DNA of 64,000 nucleotides from Mycobacterium sp. 852013-50091_SCH5140682 (GCF_001665685.1 NZ_LZTB01000030.1:1-64000); one strand, 5' to 3'. Shown: positions 33,775 through 43,029, numbered from the stretch's first letter. Numbers and translations are program-made. The notes: generated from the sequence alone by a model not told the origin.

Positions 33775-35451
33775 GTGAACGGGAAGAACCTGCGTCGCCT
33801 CGCCATCGCCACCCTCGCCACCGCACTCACGCTGACCGCATGCTCAGGGGGTGATCGTCAGGTCCCCTCGGCCGGCGGCAACGCGGAGGTCGGGACCACC
33901 AGCGACGTCAATCCGCAGGATGTTGCCAACCTCAAGCAGGGCGGCAATCTGCGGCTGGCGCTCACCGAGTTCCCGTCGAACTTCAACACGCTGCACCTGG
34001 ACGGCAACACCGTCGACAATGCCGCATTGGCCAGGCCGACGCTGCCCCGGGCCTTCACCGTCGCCCCCGACGGTACGACGACGGTCAACACCGACTACTT
34101 CACCAATGTCGAACTGACCTCCAAGAACCCGCAGGTGGTCACCTACACAATCAACCCAAAGGCCGTGTGGTCCGACGGCACCCCGATCACCTGGGAAGAC
34201 ATCAAGTCGCAGATCGACGCGACCAACGGGAAGAACCCCGCGTTCGTGATCGCCGCGCCCAACGGCAGCGAACGGGTCGCGTCGGTCACCCGCGGGGTCG
34301 ACGACCGGCAGGCTGTCATGACGTTCGCCGAGCCGTATGCGGACTGGAAGGGCATGTTCGCCGGTAACGGCATGCTGTCGCCCAAGAGCATGACTGCCAA
34401 CCCTGAGGTTTTCAACAAGGGCCAGCTCAACGGGCCAGGGCCGTCCGCGGGCCCGTTCATCGTGTCCAACATCGACCGGGGTGCGCAGCGAATCACCTTG
34501 ACGCGCAATCCGAAATGGTGGGGCACCCCGCCGCTGCTGGACAGCATCACCTATTCGGTGTTGGACGACGCCGCGCGCATCCCGGCGCTGCAGAACAACG
34601 CCATCGACGCCACCGGAACGACGTCGCTCGACGAGCTGACCATCGCGCGCAACACCCCGGGGATCTCCATCCGGCGCGCGCCCAGCGCCAGCTGGTATCA
34701 CTTCACGTTCAACGGCGCGCCCGGGGCCATCCTGGCCGACAAAGCGCTGCGGCAGGCGGTGGCCAAGGGCATCGACCGGCAAGCTATCGCCAACATCACC
34801 CAGCGCGGTCTCACCGACAATCCGGTGCCCCTGAACAACCACATCTACGTCGCCGGTCAGAAGGGCTACCAGGACAACAGCGCCGAGGTGGCGTTCGACC
34901 CCGAGAAGGCCAAGAGCGAACTGGACGCCCTGGGGTGGAAGCTCAACGGACAGTTCCGGGAGAAGGACGGCAAGCAGCTGGTGATCCGCGATGTGCTCTA
35001 TGACGCGGGCAGTACCCGTCAGGTCGCGCAGATCGCCCAGAACACCCTCGCGCAGATCGGCGTGAACCTCGTCATCGACACCAAGCCCGGCAGCGGGTTC
35101 TTCACCAACTACATCAACAAGGGCGACTTCGACATTGCGCAGTTCGGATTCCAAGGCGACGCGTTCCCGCTGGGATCGCTGACCCAGATCTACACCCAGA
35201 ACGGCGCGAGCAACTTCGGCAAGATCGGCAGCCCCGAGATCGACGCAAAGATCGAGGAGACGCTGCGGGAATTGGACCCCGACAAGGCACGGACGCTGGC
35301 CAACGAGCTCGACAAGATGCTGTTCGCCGAGGTGTTCAGCCTGCCGCTGTTCCAGTCGCCCGGAAACATCGCACTGCGCAGCAATCTGGCCAATTTCGGC
35401 CCGGCCGGTCTCGGCGACCTCGACTACACCAAGATCGGCTTCATGAAGTAG
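33775..35451 (+). CDS. oppA: Oligopeptide-binding lipoprotein OppA
   Basis: 558 residues, family 5 solute-binding protein. The signal peptide ends in the lipobox LTLTAC with C23 as the lipidated residue. KNPQVVTYTINPKAVWSDGT (about residue 116) is the SBP_bac_5 signature, and TPITWEDIKSQIDA and ASWYHFTFNGAPGAILAD follow in normal order. It captures peptides outside the membrane and passes them to OppBC. Equivalent to Rv1280c. Its 3' end overlaps the convergent hydrolase gene by 11 bases. GTG start at 33775. Confidence 0.92.
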   Translation: MNGKNLRRLAIATLATALTLTACSGGDRQVPSAGGNAEVGTTSDVNPQDVANLKQGGNLRLALTEFPSNFNTLHLDGNTVDNAALARPTLPRAFTVAPDGTTTVNTDYFTNVELTSKNPQVVTYTINPKAVWSDGTPITWEDIKSQIDATNGKNPAFVIAAPNGSERVASVTRGVDDRQAVMTFAEPYADWKGMFAGNGMLSPKSMTANPEVFNKGQLNGPGPSAGPFIVSNIDRGAQRITLTRNPKWWGTPPLLDSITYSVLDDAARIPALQNNAIDATGTTSLDELTIARNTPGISIRRAPSASWYHFTFNGAPGAILADKALRQAVAKGIDRQAIANITQRGLTDNPVPLNNHIYVAGQKGYQDNSAEVAFDPEKAKSELDALGWKLNGQFREKDGKQLVIRDVLYDAGSTRQVAQIAQNTLAQIGVNLVIDTKPGSGFFTNYINKGDFDIAQFGFQGDAFPLGSLTQIYTQNGASNFGKIGSPEIDAKIEETLRELDPDKARTLANELDKMLFAEVFSLPLFQSPGNIALRSNLANFGPAGLGDLDYTKIGFMK

Positions 35452-36679
35452 GCGCGCGGTCCGGCAGCACCGATTCGCACGCGGCCGCCGCCGCGATCGC
35501 GGACATGGCCAGCCGAAGGCCGGGCCGTCCCGGCAACGCATCAAGTTCTGGGGCGATCGCCGAAAGTTGTTCCGCCGCCCCGTTGCGGACGGCGTCGATC
35601 ACTGCCAGCGCGGCACGTTCGCGGCTGTCGAGCACGCTGTGGCCGGCGGTCGGCATCGATACCAGGACGGCTTCGGGCACCAGCGTGGCGATACGTTCGG
35701 CGATCGCCGGTGGCGTGGTGAGGTCGCGGCCCCCGGAGATGACGACGGTGGGCCACCCGAACTTCGGCATCTCGGTCACCAGGTCATAGGGCTCGGCATC
35801 GAACGGCTCGTAGCGCCCCGGGTGCCCACCGAGGTGGGGGTCCAGCGCCGGGTCGAGCGGCAGTCCGTCGGGCACACCCGCGTAGTTCAACTCGCGAAAT
35901 GCGATCCGGCCGACGAGATCGGACTCGTTGCGGTACGGCACTTTTCGGGTCGCCATCCGGCCCAGTCGGCTCAGCGCCGACCACACCAAGGTGTGCCCGC
36001 CCAACAACAGGTCGAGTTGGCGGTCCAGCAGAGCCGCACCACCGTAGCCGTACAGGGTTCCGGCGACCTGACCACCCGCGGCACCGAACACGCCTGCCTC
36101 GATCAGCGCGCGAGCCTTGGGAGCGAGTTCCGAGGCCTGCGGATCCGAGCCGTCCCACAGCAGGCCGCGGATGGCGCTGCGCATGGCGTCGATGTCCCCA
36201 GTGGACAGCAGCGGCGAATCGAGGACCATCGCCTCGACGCGCTCGGGATGACGCACGCCGACGCCCGATGCGAGGTAGGTGCCGTACGAGGTGCCGTAGA
36301 ACGTCGCGGTGGCCACCCCGGCGTCGTCGAGCACCGCGGCGAGATCGTCGACGGCCTGGTCGATGGTGATGGCAGCGGGCGGCAGGTCCGCACCGGAGTC
36401 GGTGTGCCGCGACATCCCGACGCCGCGATGCTCGACCATGATGACATCGGCCCCCGCGGCCGCGGCGTGGCGCCGCAGCCCCTGGTAGGACTGCACCGAC
36501 GCGACACCCGGCCCACCCGGGATGATCACCACAGGATGTGCGGACTTGCGGCCGGACCGCACGTAATAGAGGTTGAAGTGCTCATCGCCGCCCGGGGTGA
36601 CCGGCCGCCGGACCGCACGGACGCCGGGTTGCGCGGCGAGCTTGTCGTGCCTGCGCCGACGCTTCGCGTTCATCGTCAT
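35441..36679 (-). CDS. Alpha/beta hydrolase, proline-iminopeptidase-like
   Basis: About 412 residues. VVIIPGGPGVASVQSYQGLR carries the oxyanion-hole GGPG of the S33 peptidase type, FYGTSYGTYLASGVGVRHP (nucleophile elbow G-T-S-Y-G) supplies the Ser, and ISGGRDLTTPP plus TAGHSVLDSRERAALAVID supply the Asp and His. These enzymes release N-terminal proline or hydrolyse esters and amides. Start at ATG 36679 (MTMNAKRRRRHDKL), or ATG 36673; an extension to 36751 is not conserved-looking. It converges with oppA and is divergent from a flavoprotein. Processing of peptides imported by Opp is a possible role, not shown. Confidence 0.83.
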   Translation of the reverse strand: MTMNAKRRRRHDKLAAQPGVRAVRRPVTPGGDEHFNLYYVRSGRKSAHPVVIIPGGPGVASVQSYQGLRRHAAAAGADVIMVEHRGVGMSRHTDSGADLPPAAITIDQAVDDLAAVLDDAGVATATFYGTSYGTYLASGVGVRHPERVEAMVLDSPLLSTGDIDAMRSAIRGLLWDGSDPQASELAPKARALIEAGVFGAAGGQVAGTLYGYGGAALLDRQLDLLLGGHTLVWSALSRLGRMATRKVPYRNESDLVGRIAFRELNYAGVPDGLPLDPALDPHLGGHPGRYEPFDAEPYDLVTEMPKFGWPTVVISGGRDLTTPPAIAERIATLVPEAVLVSMPTAGHSVLDSRERAALAVIDAVRNGAAEQLSAIAPELDALPGRPGLRLAMSAIAAAAACESVLPDRAPTS

Positions 36680-36759
36680 CGCGGTCCATTGTGCCGCGTT
36701 CGGTTCCCGCTGATCCAAAGCCGTGCCTGCGATGCCGGGGCGTCGGTACAAACGGTGCC

Positions 36760-37974
36760 ATGACGACCCTTGAGAACCCGACGCGCATCCTTCCCGGAAC
36801 GCCCGAGTGGACCGAACTACTGGCCAAGGTTGCCGCAGGCGCCAAGGACCGAGACCTCAACGATGAAAACCCATTCGATCAGGTGGCCGCGCTCAAACGA
36901 GCCGGCTTCGGCACGCTGCGCCTGCCCGAGTCGCTCGGCGGATCCGGATTGACCGTGCCCCAACTGTTTTCGGCAGTGATAGACGTGGCACAAGCGGATC
37001 CGATTGTGGCGCACATCTTCCGGACGCATTTCTGGTTCACCGAAGAGCGGCTGCGCACCGCCGACGACCCCGCCTCGCAGCGCTGGCTCGCGAAGGTGGC
37101 CGACGGCAAGATCTTCGGAAATGCGTTCAGCGAGAAGGGTTCCCTCGCCGTGGGCAGCCTGGTGTTCAACACCCGGCTGCTACCCGGCCAAGACGGCGGC
37201 TACCTGCTCACCGGTGAGAAGTACTACAGCACCGGCACCCTGTTCTCCGATTACCTCACCGTCACCGCCACCACCGATCACGACTCGGTCGCCAACGTGG
37301 TGATCCCGGCCGACCGCGACGGGGTCCGCATCGTCGATGACTGGGACGGTTTCGGTCAGCGGCGCACCGGTACCGGCACCACGAGCTTCGATGACGTAGC
37401 CGTCGCCGCCGAGGAGGTGCTCTCCGACACCCCGTACGACGCCGAAGCGGCCCCGACCGTGCAGTACGCGTCGCTGCAGCTGTTCATCCACGCGGTGGTG
37501 GCCGGGATCCTGGCCAACGTGGTCGACGACGGCGTAGCGCTACTGCGGTCGCGCGAGCGCAACTTCAGCCACGCGCTGACCGAACGGCCGACGGAGGATC
37601 CGCTGCTGCAACGCCAGCTCGGCGTGCTGGCCAGCACCGCATACGTGGCGCGGGCGGCAGTGCTGGACGCTGCGGCGGCGATCGGCGCGGCGACGGACTC
37701 CGCTGTCGACGGCGTGCCCGATGCGCGGCTTGCCGAGGAAGCCCAGCTCAAGGTCGCCAAGGTCAAAGTCCACCTCGACGACGTGGCACCCGAAGCCGCG
37801 ACCCGGCTGCTGGAACTCGGCGGCGCGTCCGCAGCGAGCCGGCAACGCAACCTGGACCGGCACTGGCGCAACATCCGCACCATCACGCTGCACAACCCGG
37901 TCGTCTACAAGGCCCGCGTGATCGGTCAGAACCTGTTGCACGGCACGCCGGTTCCGGCCAACGCCTACTTCTGA
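36760..37974 (+). CDS. Acyl-CoA-dehydrogenase-type flavoprotein monooxygenase (DszC/SfnB-like)
   Basis: 404 residues of the acyl-CoA dehydrogenase fold. FGTLRLPESLGGSGLTVPQL and HFWFTEERLRTADDPASQRW open the helical domain. KIFGNAFSEKGSLAVGS and GEKYYSTGTLFSDYLTVTAT form the flavin-binding beta domain as in DszC and SfnB. The C-terminal ARLAEEAQLKVAKVKVHLDD region has no obvious catalytic Glu of true dehydrogenases. Relatives use reduced flavin and O2 to oxidise organosulfur compounds such as dimethyl sulfone or dibenzothiophene. Close to opp and cys genes, a role in sulfur scavenging is likely but unproven; N-hydroxylation of other substrates is possible. Confidence 0.78.
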   Translation: MTTLENPTRILPGTPEWTELLAKVAAGAKDRDLNDENPFDQVAALKRAGFGTLRLPESLGGSGLTVPQLFSAVIDVAQADPIVAHIFRTHFWFTEERLRTADDPASQRWLAKVADGKIFGNAFSEKGSLAVGSLVFNTRLLPGQDGGYLLTGEKYYSTGTLFSDYLTVTATTDHDSVANVVIPADRDGVRIVDDWDGFGQRRTGTGTTSFDDVAVAAEEVLSDTPYDAEAAPTVQYASLQLFIHAVVAGILANVVDDGVALLRSRERNFSHALTERPTEDPLLQRQLGVLASTAYVARAAVLDAAAAIGAATDSAVDGVPDARLAEEAQLKVAKVKVHLDDVAPEAATRLLELGGASAASRQRNLDRHWRNIRTITLHNPVVYKARVIGQNLLHGTPVPANAYF

Positions 37975-37989
37975 CGGGCACTCCCCCAC

Positions 37990-38478
37990 TCAGGTGGTGA
38001 CGTGCCGGTGGCTCAGCGAGCTCGGCGCATCGGTGTTGGCCCCTTCGTCGACACCGATGCCCAGCCGCTCCACCAGCTCACCACCGAGCCACGCCGTGCC
38101 GACCGCCAGCACGACAGCGAGGAAACTGCATGCCAGCGCCCAATTGGTGGGGACCCAGGCCTCGGCGCCCAGGCGCAGCAGCCAGCTGATGGCAAAGAGC
38201 ACCAGCACCACACCGTTGCCAAGGCCGTGTACCAAGCCGACGCGTTTGGCGCGGGTGCCCGCGGGAATCTTGAACCAATCGATCCAGCCGAACGGCGCAG
38301 CCACTGCACCACCGATGATTCCCGCCGCGATCGCGAACGCCGCGGCGGCGGTGAACGGCGGCCGGTCGCTGATCAACCAGATGATGTCGAACACCACGGC
38401 CGTCGCGAGCAGTCCCAGCGGGAACGGGATCAACATCGGATGAATGGCGTGGCCGAACATCTTCGTGCGGCTCTCCAT
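37990..38478 (-). CDS. DUF2231 membrane protein
   Basis: 162 residues with four membrane helices. FGHAIHPMLIPFPLGLLATA (residues 8-27) is the DUF2231 hallmark, with His and Pro residues in the first helix, and FDIIWLISDRPPF follows. A second pair, VGLVHGLGNGVVLVLFAI and NWALACSFLAVVLAVG, completes the bundle. Proteins of this type occur in redox or electron-transfer settings, and the histidines could bind haem, but no function is established. ATG 38478 is preceded by GGAGG six bases away, a clear ribosome-binding site. It converges with the flavoprotein gene. Confidence 0.8.
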   Translation of the reverse strand: MESRTKMFGHAIHPMLIPFPLGLLATAVVFDIIWLISDRPPFTAAAAFAIAAGIIGGAVAAPFGWIDWFKIPAGTRAKRVGLVHGLGNGVVLVLFAISWLLRLGAEAWVPTNWALACSFLAVVLAVGTAWLGGELVERLGIGVDEGANTDAPSSLSHRHVTT

Positions 38479-38542
38479 GGCAGCCTCCAACCTGTGTCAG
38501 CAGACCCCCCGTAAATACCCACACCAATGGCGGCCAAACACG

Positions 38543-40039
38543 TCAGCCCGCGATCAGCTCGGCCGCCTTCTCCCCGATCAGCACGCTGGGGGCGTGGGTG
38601 TGTCCCCGGATCAGACTTGGCATCACCGACGCGTCGGCGACCCGCAACGCCTGCACCCCGCGCACGCGCAGGTGCGGGTCGACGACGCTGTCCTCATCGA
38701 GGCCCATCCGGCAGGTGCCGACCGGGTGATAGAGCGTGTGCGCCAACGAGTTCAGCGCTCGATGCAGTGTCTCGTCGTCGAGCGTCGTCGCGTTCAGCGG
38801 ACGGGCCAGCTTGCCGATCACCCCGCGCAGGGCTGCCGCGCCCGCGATCTCGGCGCATATGCGTAGCCCTGCCATCAACGCCGTGCGGTCGGCTTCGTCG
38901 GTGAGGTACCGCGGGTCGATGACGGGCTTGGCCAGCGGGTCGGCCGAGCGCAAGGTGATGGTGCCGCTGCTGCGCGGTTTGAGCAAGATGGGTCCCATCA
39001 CGACGGCATGTCCGTACGGATCGCCGATGCCTTCGTCGAAGAAGGGTGCGGGCGCGAAGATCAACTCGAGATCGGGCAGGTCGAGTTCCGGTGTGCTGCG
39101 CACAAAGCCATACGCCTCACCGACATTCGAGGTCAGCATGCCGCGCCGGCGCAGCAGGTAGTTGAGGAGCTCCACCGGCTTTTCTGCGGCGAACAGGCTG
39201 TCGTCGGCTACCTCGAAGCCCAGCGGCACCACCAGGTGGTCGAGGAGATTGGCCCCGACACCCGGAGCGTGGTGCCGCACTTGAATGCCGTGCTGCTGCA
39301 ACTGATCGCGATCACCGATTCCGGACAGCATGAGCAGCTGCGGTGAGTTGATCGCACCGCCGCACAAAATCACCTCACGGCGTGCCGTCACGGTGTCGCG
39401 GACCCCGGCCTTGTCGAATTCCACGCCGATGACGCGATCACCGGCGAAAACCAGTCGGGTCGCGGTCGATTCGGTGAGAAGGCTCAGATTCGGCCGGTGC
39501 AGAACCGGTTTGAGGTAGGCGTCCGCGGTGCTGAACCGAGCCCCGCGGCGCTGGGTCACCCTGGTCTGACAGAAGCCCACGTGGCCGCACTCCGCTGCAG
39601 CCGCCAGCCACGACGCCGTCGAGCTCCTCGGGCTGCGCTGCGGCGAGATCATCAACGGCCCGGCTTCGAGGCGGGTCAGGTACTTCTGCAGGCCTGCGTA
39701 GCTCCAGTCAGCGCCCGCGTGGTCGCCCCACTCGTCGTAATCGGCGGGAAATCCCGGCACCCACATCATGGCGTTCATCGACGACGAGCCGCCGAGGGTC
39801 TTGCCGCGCGGCCAGTAGATCCTGCGGTTGTCGAGTTCTTCCTGCGGTTCGGTCAGGTAGTCCCAATCGACGTTGCTGCGAAACAACTTCGAGAATGCCG
39901 CGGGGATGTGGATGAACTTGTTGCGGTCGCGCGGGCCGGCCTCCAGGACCAACACCGAGACACCCGGGTCGGCGCTGAGCCGGTTGGCCACCACGGCACC
40001 GGCCGAACCGGTGCCCACGACGATGTAGTCAGCTTCCAC
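38543..40039 (-). CDS. GMC-family FAD oxidoreductase (Rv1279-like)
   Basis: 498 residues. The N-terminal dinucleotide fold YIVVGTGSAGAVVANRLSAD binds FAD, and IYWPRGKTLGGSSSMNAMMW is GMC signature 1. CGGAINSPQLLMLSGIGD is signature 2. The C-terminal HPVGTCRMG and AASVMPSLIRGHTHAPSVLIG carry the catalytic His region. It oxidises an alcohol or similar substrate; choline-dehydrogenase relatives are in this family. Start is GTG 40039 right at the fold; the frame is open to 40273 but without family residues. It follows a TetR gene on the same strand (62-base gap) and corresponds to Rv1279 in gene order. Confidence 0.87.
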   Translation of the reverse strand: MEADYIVVGTGSAGAVVANRLSADPGVSVLVLEAGPRDRNKFIHIPAAFSKLFRSNVDWDYLTEPQEELDNRRIYWPRGKTLGGSSSMNAMMWVPGFPADYDEWGDHAGADWSYAGLQKYLTRLEAGPLMISPQRSPRSSTASWLAAAAECGHVGFCQTRVTQRRGARFSTADAYLKPVLHRPNLSLLTESTATRLVFAGDRVIGVEFDKAGVRDTVTARREVILCGGAINSPQLLMLSGIGDRDQLQQHGIQVRHHAPGVGANLLDHLVVPLGFEVADDSLFAAEKPVELLNYLLRRRGMLTSNVGEAYGFVRSTPELDLPDLELIFAPAPFFDEGIGDPYGHAVVMGPILLKPRSSGTITLRSADPLAKPVIDPRYLTDEADRTALMAGLRICAEIAGAAALRGVIGKLARPLNATTLDDETLHRALNSLAHTLYHPVGTCRMGLDEDSVVDPHLRVRGVQALRVADASVMPSLIRGHTHAPSVLIGEKAAELIAG

Positions 40040-40101
40040 GTCGCGGAGTCTAGAGCGCCCGGGCCCACGCAGGCCAGGTTGCCGACGTACGGGGCATACC
40101 G

Positions 40102-40749
40102 CTAGCTGAGAGCGCCTGCGTCCAGCCGCAGTTCCTGTTCTGTTGTGCGGAACAGCATTTCGGTGACAACCGGGTAGTTCACCAAGGACGTCCCGGCCAG
40201 TGCTGTGCGCACAGCGCTTTGACCGAACGTGCCGTCGATCATGGCCAGGATGCGCATCGCCGCCGCGGCGCAATCATCGGTGACAAATTCACCGTCCGCC
40301 ACACCGCGCGCGACCACGTCGGTCAGGTTCGCAATGTCGATCTCCATCTGCCGGATGACCTCCTGCTGCAGCACCGGTCGACGTCGGCATTCGCGCCAGG
40401 CATCGAGCCACAGCAATGCGACGGAGTCGTGGTCCGCCGCGATGGCCTCGTGCAGGAACATCCGCAACTCAGCCGTGGGACCGTCCGACTCCGCGGCCAC
40501 CTTCGCGGCCAACACCTCGCGGCGCCGTTCGTTCACCGCCGCGAATGCCGCCGCAACGAGCTCGTCGGCCGAACGAAAATAGTGGCTGACCAGACCCGGG
40601 TAAACGCCCACCTCCTCGGCCACCCGCTTGGCGGTCACTTGGGCCAGACCAAGCTCCTGGGCGATCTGCCCGGCGGCCTCGGCTATCTCGCCCCGTCGCT
40701 TTTCAGGAGGCTTACGGCGCGGACGCGAAGCAGCCGCGGTGACACTCAT
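40102..40749 (-). CDS. TetR-family transcriptional regulator (BetI-like)
   Basis: 215 residues. The N-terminal helix-turn-helix is AQVTAKRVAEEVGVYPGLVS and HYFRSADELVAAAFAAV, similar to the BetI branch (GLVSHYF). The larger C-terminal part is helical and ligand-binding, with AELRMFLHEAIAADHDSVAL and ILAMIDGTFGQSAVRTALAG. The message appears leaderless: TAACGT stands six bases before ATG 40749. It is divergent from an NCS1 permease and MBL-fold hydrolase, and a perfect palindrome in the gap is its likely operator. The GMC oxidoreductase downstream may also be under its control. Inducer unknown. Confidence 0.88.
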   Translation of the reverse strand: MSVTAAASRPRRKPPEKRRGEIAEAAGQIAQELGLAQVTAKRVAEEVGVYPGLVSHYFRSADELVAAAFAAVNERRREVLAAKVAAESDGPTAELRMFLHEAIAADHDSVALLWLDAWRECRRRPVLQQEVIRQMEIDIANLTDVVARGVADGEFVTDDCAAAAMRILAMIDGTFGQSAVRTALAGTSLVNYPVVTEMLFRTTEQELRLDAGALS

Positions 40750-40812
40750 GCCCCGACGTTAACACCCGCGATCCGATGACAACGGAGCGTCAAGGGCTTA
40801 TTGTCCTTCACA

Positions 40813-40826
40813 CCAATAATTATTGG
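40813..40826. promoter_or_regulatory. TetR-type operator palindrome CCAATAATTATTGG
   Basis: CCAATAATTATTGG is a perfect 14-base inverted repeat in an AT-rich patch between the divergent TetR gene and the NCS1 permease. It is 28 bases before the permease ATG and 63 bases before the TetR start, where it could block both. A CAC/GTG pair flanks it with one base offset. The assignment to TetR is by position. Confidence 0.6.
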
Positions 40827-40854
40827 CGTGAGCACCAACAAGGAGGCTGCGAGG

Positions 40855-42261
40855 ATGGCGGACGGTATGCGCGAGCGGGAGGTGGCCACCGACGACGTCG
40901 GCAGGGTGGAGACCCGAGGCATCGATTTCATCCCGGCAGAGGAACGTCACGGCAGGCCTCGGGACCTGTTCAAAGTGTGGGCCGCCGCCAACATCAACTA
41001 CCTGTACATAGTTCTGGGCGGAGTGCTGACGGTGTCGGGCCTGAACGTCTGGCAAGCCTCGGTTGTGGTTGTGGTGGGCAACCTGTTCTGGTTCGCAATC
41101 GGGGTGATGGCCACCAGTGGTCCCGCAGCGGGCGCGCCGAGCAGCGTCATCATGCGAGCGATGTACGGGATCACGGGCAACAGGCTGAACCTCGGAATCG
41201 TCCAGTGGCCGGTATTCATCGCGTACGAAGCCATCAACCTCTGTGTCGGCGCACTGGCCGGATACGCGGTAGTCGAAGCTGCGGGCGTATCTCTACCTGT
41301 ACCAGTGCGGGTGGCCATTGTCGTAGTGATCGCGGGAGTCACACTCGTGATCAGTGTCTACGGCCACGCGACCATCATGCGAATGAGCGGCGTGTTCACG
41401 GTGATCCTGGCCGGGGTGATGATCGTGTTGGGCATATTCGTAGTGGCGCAGGCCGATTGGGCCCACCGACCCGACACAAGCTCAGGCCCGATGTGGGCGA
41501 CAATGGCCGCGGGAACCGCGATCATCGCGGCAGCACCTCTGTCGTGGGGGGTAAGCCCTGATTACGCCCGGTACCTGCCCACCAACACCTCAGCGCGGGC
41601 TGTGGCGATCTGGACCGCGCTGGGAGGGTTCATCCCCTCCGTCGCGCTGGGAGTGGTTGGCGTGCTGGCGGGGACCGTCATCGACATGGCCGATGCGCAA
41701 ACCAATCTCGCCAATATCGTGCCGTCCTGGTTCTATCCGGTCTTTCTGCTGGTGATCGTTGTCGGTTCGATGGCCAACAACGTGCTGACCATGTATTCGT
41801 CCGGGCTGTACCTACAAGCCGTCGGTATCGCGTTGCCCCGTTCGGTAACCGTGCTGTTCGACGGGTTACTCGGCACTGCGCTCGCCTGCTATGCGCTGTT
41901 CGTCTCCGATTTCACCAGTGCGCTCAGCGGAATCCTCGAATCGAGCATCCTTCTGGTCGGTCCGTCCGTCGCCATCTACGTCACCGATCAGTGGTTGCGG
42001 CACAACCGTTATGACGGCATCTCGCTCAACGATGTGAGCCGCCACAGCGTCGCCTGGTACACCCGCGGCTTCAATATCGCCGGCATCTCAGCGTTTCTGG
42101 CCGGCGCAGTGGCCGCCGCGTTGTTCGTCCAGAACAACGAATTCGCCGGGCCGCTCGCCGGCGCACTGGGTGGCGCGGACCTGTCCTGGATTGTCGGCCC
42201 GCTCGTCTCCGCGTGCGTCTACCTCATCGTCACGAAGCGCTGCTACCCCGGTGTCCAGTGA
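40855..42261 (+). CDS. NCS1-family purine/cytosine-type permease
   Basis: 468 residues and about 12 membrane helices. The N-terminus GIDFIPAEERHGRPRDLFKV followed by WAAANINYLYIVLGGVLTV is the NCS1 opening. GAPSSVIMRAMYGITGNRLN and SPDYARYLPTNTSARAVAIW are typical middle segments. Members import nucleobases, hydantoins, allantoin, thiamine precursors or related heterocycles with Na+ or H+. ATG 40855 has AAGGAGG ten bases upstream, so the longer TTG frame from 40801 is rejected. It overlaps the MBL-fold hydrolase by GTGA, suggesting the imported compound is opened by that enzyme. Confidence 0.88.
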   Translation: MADGMREREVATDDVGRVETRGIDFIPAEERHGRPRDLFKVWAAANINYLYIVLGGVLTVSGLNVWQASVVVVVGNLFWFAIGVMATSGPAAGAPSSVIMRAMYGITGNRLNLGIVQWPVFIAYEAINLCVGALAGYAVVEAAGVSLPVPVRVAIVVVIAGVTLVISVYGHATIMRMSGVFTVILAGVMIVLGIFVVAQADWAHRPDTSSGPMWATMAAGTAIIAAAPLSWGVSPDYARYLPTNTSARAVAIWTALGGFIPSVALGVVGVLAGTVIDMADAQTNLANIVPSWFYPVFLLVIVVGSMANNVLTMYSSGLYLQAVGIALPRSVTVLFDGLLGTALACYALFVSDFTSALSGILESSILLVGPSVAIYVTDQWLRHNRYDGISLNDVSRHSVAWYTRGFNIAGISAFLAGAVAAALFVQNNEFAGPLAGALGGADLSWIVGPLVSACVYLIVTKRCYPGVQ

Positions 42262-43019
42262 ACCGGCAACTTCCGTTGGCCCGGCCATGGTTTCGCACGC
42301 GCGCGGTGACACCGACCCTCGATCGAATCGACGAACCATACGTTCACGATCTGCTCCGCGCAAACATATGGCACCTGCGCGGCCGAGATCGCGACCTCGT
42401 CGTCGACACCGGTCTCGGCGTTGCCTCGCTACGTACTCACCTACCGCAGTTGTTCGAACGCGATCCAGTCGTGGTGTTGACTCATGCCCATCTGGACCAC
42501 ATGGGCGGCGCCCATGAATTCGATTGCTGCTGGGCACATCCCGGCGAACCGTTTCACGCACCTCCGCCGGGAAGCCTGTGCCCGCATACATTGACAGCTG
42601 AACTGGGTATCAACGCCGAAGATTTCGGGATCGACGGCCCAACACTGCTGGACGCCCTACCCCGCTCGGATTACGTGCCGGGCGACTACCGCCTGCAGCC
42701 GGCACCGAAGATCGTATGGCTCAGTGACGGTATGCGGATAGATCTCGGTGACCGTTCCTTCACGGCGATGCACCTGCCCGGTCACACACCGTCCAGCGTC
42801 GGGCTGTTCGACGAGGCAAACGGCACACTGTTCTCCGGTGACGTGGTGTACGACGACATCCTCATCGACAACTGCGTCGGCTCGAACATCCCTGACTACC
42901 GCATCACCATGAAGCGGCTGATCGAACTGAACGTCAGCGTTGTGCATCCGGGCCACGGGGACAGCTTCGATCGACACCGATTGCGTGCCATCGCCATGGA
43001 ATACCTACAGCGCAGGTGA
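42258..43019 (+). CDS. Metallo-beta-lactamase-fold hydrolase
   Basis: 253 residues. The metal motif is THAHLDHMGG (H76, H78, D80, H81). MHLPGHTPSSVGL, FSGDVVYDD and VHPGHGDSFDRHRL provide the other ligands in normal order, so a two-metal site is complete. DLVVDTGLGVASLRTHLP opens the domain. Members hydrolyse lactones, thioesters, lactams and other bonds. The GTG start is shared with the permease stop (GTGA), so its substrate is probably what the NCS1 permease imports; a cyclic amide or lactone would fit, but this is speculation. It converges with the SMC-like gene, 10 bases apart. Confidence 0.87.
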   Translation: MNRQLPLARPWFRTRAVTPTLDRIDEPYVHDLLRANIWHLRGRDRDLVVDTGLGVASLRTHLPQLFERDPVVVLTHAHLDHMGGAHEFDCCWAHPGEPFHAPPPGSLCPHTLTAELGINAEDFGIDGPTLLDALPRSDYVPGDYRLQPAPKIVWLSDGMRIDLGDRSFTAMHLPGHTPSSVGLFDEANGTLFSGDVVYDDILIDNCVGSNIPDYRITMKRLIELNVSVVHPGHGDSFDRHRLRAIAMEYLQRR

Positions 43020-43029
43020 ACCATGTGCG

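Noticed and set aside
38543..40273. GMC oxidoreductase extended to 40273
   Set aside because: The extra residues are Arg/Pro/Gly-rich, overlap the TetR gene and precede the FAD fold by 78 residues; the fold itself starts at 40039.
40801..40854. Longer N-terminus for the NCS1 permease from TTG 40801
   Set aside because: The ATG at 40855 has AAGGAGG at good distance, and the longer form would cover the TetR operator palindrome.
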